A stretch of DNA of 37,090 nucleotides from Chloroflexota bacterium. GTDB taxonomy: Bacteria > Chloroflexota > Dehalococcoidia > Lucifugimonadales > Lucifugimonadaceae. A program made the position numbers and the translations under genes. Positions 33,774-37,090 of this stretch are shown piece after piece; the first letter of the stretch is position 1, and every line of letters starts with the position of its first letter. The notes under the pieces are model-generated. The model was not told the DNA's origin, made no database searches, and saw only the letters and a list, made by a program, of their open reading frames with translations. Location: the NCBI GenBank assembly GCA_027623655.1, contig JAQBVG010000013.1, forward strand, positions 1-37,090, read 5' to 3'.

Positions 33774-35168
33774 ATGACGCCATCCTCAAACGCACCACTT
33801 ACCGACCGCCCCGCTCGTTCAAACAACCACCCGTACATTCCGTCAACCGACTCAGAGCGAGCCGAGATGCTAAGCGCGATCGGGGTCGATTCACTTGAAG
33901 ACCTGATCGCTGATATACCGCCTGAGCACCGACACCCACGATTGAACCTCGCACCCGGTCTGTCTGAACAGGAACTTGCAGCCGAATTCAGCTCCATTGC
34001 CGCTGAAAACTCCTCGTCATCGAACGGATATATTTCCTTTCTTGGGGCTGGCGCCTATCGCCACTACATCCCGTCAACGGTCCGGTCGATCCTGCAGCGG
34101 GGCGAGTTCGTAACCGCATATACGCCTTACCAGCCCGAGGCTGCCCAGGGCACACTGCAGGTCGGCTTCGAGTTCCAGACCGCGGTTTGCCAATTGACCG
34201 GCATGGAAGTGGCGAATGCAGGGATGTACGACGGACCTACTGCGTTCGCCGAGGCATGTCTGATGGCGGCGCGTCTGACGAAGCGGTCGAAAGTTGGCGT
34301 GATATCGACCTCAGACACCCGATTGCTCGAAACGCTGGTGGCTTACTCGAAATATCAGGACGTTGAACTGGTCGAAGTCGAGCCGGACGCAGTTGAGATT
34401 CCGGCGGACCTCGCGTGTGTTGGCATCCAGAACCCTAATTTTTTCGGTCAGATTGAAGACGTTGAGCGACTCACAAAGCTCGCCCACGAAAACGGCGCCC
34501 TTTCAGTGGTTCATGTAAACCCAACCGCACTGGGAATGTTCAGGTCACCTGGCGAGTTCGATGTCGACATCGTTACCGCTGAAGGCCAGCCGCTCGGCGT
34601 CCCACTGGCGTTCGGTGGGCCTTACGTCGGGCTCTTCGCCTGTAAGAAGTCACATGTCCGGCAGATGCCCGGTCGGATAATCGGCAGAACGACCGACACG
34701 CGGGGCAGAATCGGATACGCGCTGACCCTTCAGACCCGTGAGCAGCACATTCGGCGCGAGCGAGCCACTTCCAACATTTGCACAAGTACACAACTGATCG
34801 CACTAATGGTTGCGGCATTCGTCGCGACGCTGGGCAAGCAGGGCATGAAGGATCTGGCAAATCTCTGCTACCAGAAGGCTCACTATGCCGCCGCCGCAAT
34901 CGACCGGCTACCCGGATTTACTCTTGGCCGGGCAGGTAATGACGATTCGAATGGATCGGGCGCCACGTTCTTCCACGAGTTCGTGGTCCGGTGCCCGGGA
35001 TCGCCGGGCGCGATTAACTCCGCCTTACTGAAAAAGAAGATTATCGGCGGTCTCGACATCTTCGATCGCGTCGACAACGGAATGCTGGTGTGTGTGACCG
35101 AGGCAAGTTCAAAGGCAGATATCGACAGGTTCGTTGCGGCACTTGGCGAGATCGGAGCGTCGCAATGA
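33774..35168 (+). CDS. gcvPA: Glycine dehydrogenase (decarboxylating) subunit 1
   Basis: 464 residues, the alpha half of a split P protein. Landmarks are YIPSTDSERAEMLSAIG near the start, SFLGAGAYRHYIPSTVRSI, TAYTPYQPEAAQGTLQ, and AEGQPLGVPLAFGGPYVGLFA. The sequence YALTLQTREQHIRRERATSN is also characteristic. It carries no PLP lysine, which sits in the second subunit. The ATG at 33774 has no evident ribosome-binding site, so expression may depend on coupling to gcvH, 13 bp upstream. Its stop overlaps the gcvPB start (ATGA). Confidence 0.97.
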   Translation: MTPSSNAPLTDRPARSNNHPYIPSTDSERAEMLSAIGVDSLEDLIADIPPEHRHPRLNLAPGLSEQELAAEFSSIAAENSSSSNGYISFLGAGAYRHYIPSTVRSILQRGEFVTAYTPYQPEAAQGTLQVGFEFQTAVCQLTGMEVANAGMYDGPTAFAEACLMAARLTKRSKVGVISTSDTRLLETLVAYSKYQDVELVEVEPDAVEIPADLACVGIQNPNFFGQIEDVERLTKLAHENGALSVVHVNPTALGMFRSPGEFDVDIVTAEGQPLGVPLAFGGPYVGLFACKKSHVRQMPGRIIGRTTDTRGRIGYALTLQTREQHIRRERATSNICTSTQLIALMVAAFVATLGKQGMKDLANLCYQKAHYAAAAIDRLPGFTLGRAGNDDSNGSGATFFHEFVVRCPGSPGAINSALLKKKIIGGLDIFDRVDNGMLVCVTEASSKADIDRFVAALGEIGASQ

Positions 35169-36631
35169 CGATTGTTGCCAACCCCGGTGATATCGACCGA
35201 CGGCTGCTCATGGACCGATCGGTCCCGGGTCGCAGGGCGTTCACACTCCCCGAGTCCGATGTACCTGCCCAGGAAATGCCCGATTCATCTCTGCTTCGTG
35301 ATGATCTCGAGCTGCCCGAGGTGTCGCAGCTGGACGTAATTCGGTATTTCTCAGTTTTGAGCCAGCTGAACTTTTCGATCGACACGAATTTCTACCCGCT
35401 CGGCTCGTGTACGATGAAGTACAACCCGAAGATCAACGACGAACTGGCAAGCCTGCCGGGTCTTGCTGATATTCATCCCCTGCAACCCGACGAAACGGTG
35501 CAGGGCGCACTCCGGCTGTTGACCAGCCTTCAGGACGATCTTGGCGAAATTACGGGGCTACCCGGTGTATCGCTGGCTCCGCTGGCTGGTGCTCAGGGTG
35601 AATATGCGGGATTGCTGATCGCACGGGCCTACCACGAGTCGCGAAACGACGCGGGGCGCACGGTTGCCATCATTCCAGACTCAGCCCACGGAACGAACCC
35701 GGCATCGGCAGCGATGGCCGGACTCGATGTGGTGACCGTTCGTTCAGATGACAGTGGCAACGTAGATGTCGAGGATCTGCGGGAACTGGCCGATGACCGT
35801 ACCGCTGTGTTCATGCTCACAATTCCGAGCACGCTTGGACTGTTTGAGCCGAACATCCTCGAAATCACGAAGATCATTCACGACACCGGCGGGCTCGTCT
35901 ATGCCGACGGCGCGAACTTGAACGCACTGCTAGGACTTGTGAAGCTCGGTGATCTCGGAGTCGACATCTGCCATTCGAACCTGCACAAAACCTTTTCTAC
36001 ACCGCATGGCGGCGGTGGGCCGGGGTCAGGACCGGTAATGGTCAGCAACGAGCTGGCGAAGTTCCTTCCAAAGCCTGTCGCCCGGAAGACTGAGAACGGC
36101 TACGTCCTGGCAACCCCGGAAAGTTCAATTGGCGCCATCAACGGATTCCACGGGTCCTTTTCGATTGCGGCCCGTGCGTATGCGTATATAAAGGCACTCG
36201 GACTCGAGGGTTTGCGGTCGGTTTCCGAGAATGCGATTATCGGTGCCAACTACATCCAGGCAGGGCTACGCGATAAATACAATCTCGCGGCCGACAGATA
36301 CTGCATGCACGAGACGGTACTTTCGGCAACGCGTCAGAAGAAACGCGGGGTAGCGGGTCTGGACATTGCCAAGCGGCTTCTGGATTTCGGCATTCATGCA
36401 CCGACCATGTACTTCCCGATGATCGTCGACGAAGCGCTAATGGTCGAGCCGACCGAATCCGAGTCGAAGGAGACACTCGATCATTTCATTGCCGTAATGC
36501 GGCAGATCGACGACGAAATCAACTCAAATCCCGAACTCGTGCATGGTGCACCACACGACCTGCCGGTTACCCGCCTCGATGAAGCGAAAGCTGCCCGCAA
36601 ACCAATCCTTAGATGGACAGCAGACGAGTAG
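35165..36631 (+). CDS. gcvPB: Glycine dehydrogenase (decarboxylating) subunit 2
   Basis: 488 residues from ATG 35165, which overlaps the gcvPA stop as ATGA. The frame is open back to a GTG at 35090, but that would run 79 bases into gcvPA and add a non-family N-terminus. It is the PLP-binding half of the P protein; the Schiff-base lysine is K275 in HSNLHKTFSTPHGGGGPGSG. Other blocks: FYPLGSCTMKYNPK, GAQGEYAGLL and IIPDSAHGTNPASA. With gcvPA it decarboxylates glycine and loads GcvH. The dihydrolipoyl dehydrogenase (L protein) gene is not in the window. Confidence 0.97.
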   Translation: MTIVANPGDIDRRLLMDRSVPGRRAFTLPESDVPAQEMPDSSLLRDDLELPEVSQLDVIRYFSVLSQLNFSIDTNFYPLGSCTMKYNPKINDELASLPGLADIHPLQPDETVQGALRLLTSLQDDLGEITGLPGVSLAPLAGAQGEYAGLLIARAYHESRNDAGRTVAIIPDSAHGTNPASAAMAGLDVVTVRSDDSGNVDVEDLRELADDRTAVFMLTIPSTLGLFEPNILEITKIIHDTGGLVYADGANLNALLGLVKLGDLGVDICHSNLHKTFSTPHGGGGPGSGPVMVSNELAKFLPKPVARKTENGYVLATPESSIGAINGFHGSFSIAARAYAYIKALGLEGLRSVSENAIIGANYIQAGLRDKYNLAADRYCMHETVLSATRQKKRGVAGLDIAKRLLDFGIHAPTMYFPMIVDEALMVEPTESESKETLDHFIAVMRQIDDEINSNPELVHGAPHDLPVTRLDEAKAARKPILRWTADE

Positions 36632-36800
36632 CTGCCACCGTCATGTCATCAGTGGGCCATCCACGCCCGGCACTACCGACCAAGAAGATGCTGCCGTCAG
36701 ATGCAATGGCGCCTCGCTTGGAATCCCCGAATGGATCAATCATCGCAATGCCACAGGGATTGCCGGGGTTGCTGATTTCACAATAGTCGTTAGTCGACAC
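36609..36800 (-). CDS. Doubtful small ORF
   Basis: 63 codons from a GTG at 36800 without ribosome-binding site, overlapping the gcvPB end by 23 bp. The translation is protein-like (CEISNPGNPCGIAMIDPFGDS, then DGSIFLVGSAGRGWPTDD) but matches nothing I recognise. It could be a small gene, a remnant or chance. Confidence 0.2.
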   Translation of the reverse strand: MSTNDYCEISNPGNPCGIAMIDPFGDSKRGAIASDGSIFLVGSAGRGWPTDDMTVAATRLLSI

Positions 36801-36877
36801 GGCGAAACTGCACAGGGCAGTGCGGCACTAACTCGAGGATAGAACCCTGCAAACGCCTGATTAGTCGGTTAAACAAT
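36632..36877. other. Intergenic region after the gcv operon
   Basis: Apart from the doubtful minus-strand ORF I see no gene, RNA or promoter here. The strong hairpin at 36878-36905 ends it. Confidence 0.4.
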
Positions 36878-36905
36878 CAGGGTGTGGCCTGAAGGCCACA
36901 CCCTG
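36878..36905. terminator. Hairpin terminator between gcvPB and the RRM gene
   Basis: CAGGGTGTGGCC pairs perfectly (12 bp) with GGCCACACCCTG around a TGAA loop. T-runs are weak on both sides (GTTATT on plus, ATTGTTT on minus), so it probably serves the convergent gcvPB and RRM transcripts together. Confidence 0.8.
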
Positions 36906-36951
36906 TTATTCGCTTCGTTCGGCAGTTTGGTGAAACTGCTCTACGAGTGGC

Positions 36952-37090
36952 TTACCAGCGTTCGCGTCGACCACCGTCGCGGTCGCCACCGCCGCCGCCG
37001 CGGTAACCACCGCGGTCGCCGCCACCACTCCGTGGAGCCTGCTCTTTGGCCTCGTTTACGACGATCGGTCGACCGTCGAGATCAGAGCCG
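36952..37090 (-). CDS. Glycine-rich RRM RNA-binding protein, C-terminal part
   Basis: The gene enters from the right edge; 45 residues and the stop (complement of 36952-36954) are visible. The first residues, DLDGRPIVVNEAKEQAP, match the last strand of a bacterial RNA-recognition motif (usually DGR.L.VNEA). They are followed by a Gly/Arg/Asp-rich tail (SGGGDRGGYRGGGGGDRDGG) ending RRERW. This is the architecture of the small, often cold-induced RRM proteins of cyanobacteria and other bacteria. They bind single-stranded RNA; specific targets are unknown. The N-terminal RNP motifs lie outside the window. Confidence 0.85.
   Translation of the reverse strand, partial: GSDLDGRPIVVNEAKEQAPRSGGGDRGGYRGGGGGDRDGGRRERW

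Noticed and set aside
35090-35164. Upstream GTG start for gcvPB
   Set aside because: It would overlap gcvPA by 79 bases and add residues not typical of the family; the ATGA overlap at 35165 is the normal coupled start.
1-37090. Mobile elements, CRISPR arrays or prophage genes
   Set aside because: No transposase, integrase, recombinase, repeat-spacer array or phage structural gene was found on either strand; the two tRNA genes show no adjacent integrase or duplicated 3' end.

Overview
The window looks like a chromosomal segment of a free-living bacterium, most likely Chloroflexota (Dehalococcoidia/SAR202-like). That placement is inferred from the gene set: a threonyl-tRNA synthetase without a TGS domain, split glycine dehydrogenase (gcvPA/gcvPB), rpoBC behind its own promoter instead of behind rplJL, a glycine-rich RRM protein, and frequent TTG starts. 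No gene proves the taxon. GC content is moderately high and coding density is high. I see no IS element, phage gene, CRISPR array or rRNA.

Layout. 1-2.8 kb: the C-terminal part of a GH15 glucoamylase/trehalase-like enzyme and a YjhG/YagF-type D-xylonate dehydratase, suggesting sugar and sugar-acid catabolism. 2.9-5.4 kb (minus): a two-component pair whose soluble histidine kinase carries an N-terminal MerR/excisionase-like DNA-binding domain. 5.5-6.4 kb: a small zinc-ribbon protein, then about 450 bp with several hairpins upstream of a small one-TM peptide. 6.4-11.8 kb: a minus-strand cluster (MBL-fold hydrolase, cupin, amidohydrolase) divergent from a TetR regulator and a DHA2-family MFS exporter. 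Three copies of a TGACTGA-N3-TCAGTCA-type palindrome in the intergenic regions tie this locus together. 11.8 kb: tRNA-Asp.

12.0-16.0 kb: a copper-handling region, csoR-copA-YHS protein-glutaredoxin-like protein on the minus strand, divergent from a lipoprotein cytochrome c, with a CsoR-like G/C-rich inverted repeat between them. 16.0-16.9 kb: a PAP2-type membrane phosphatase/phosphotransferase. 17.3-25.9 kb: rpoB-rpoC with acidic/Ala-rich C-terminal tails; RpoC has lost three of the four cysteines of its second zinc site. 26.0-28.2 kb: tRNA-Val and thrS with a hairpin-rich leader. 28.4-31 kb: citrate synthase and a MidA/NDUFAF7-type methyltransferase. 31-32 kb (minus): a three-domain RidA-like protein. 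32.2-36.6 kb: a complete gcvT-gcvH-gcvPA-gcvPB operon. The right edge holds the C-terminal end of a glycine-rich RRM RNA-binding protein (minus).

Most genes are ordinary housekeeping genes. The most interesting signals are the DNA-binding histidine kinase, the three-operator TetR locus with its uncharacterised hydrolase cluster, the degraded RpoC zinc site, the triple-Rid protein and the structured leader before the small membrane peptide.
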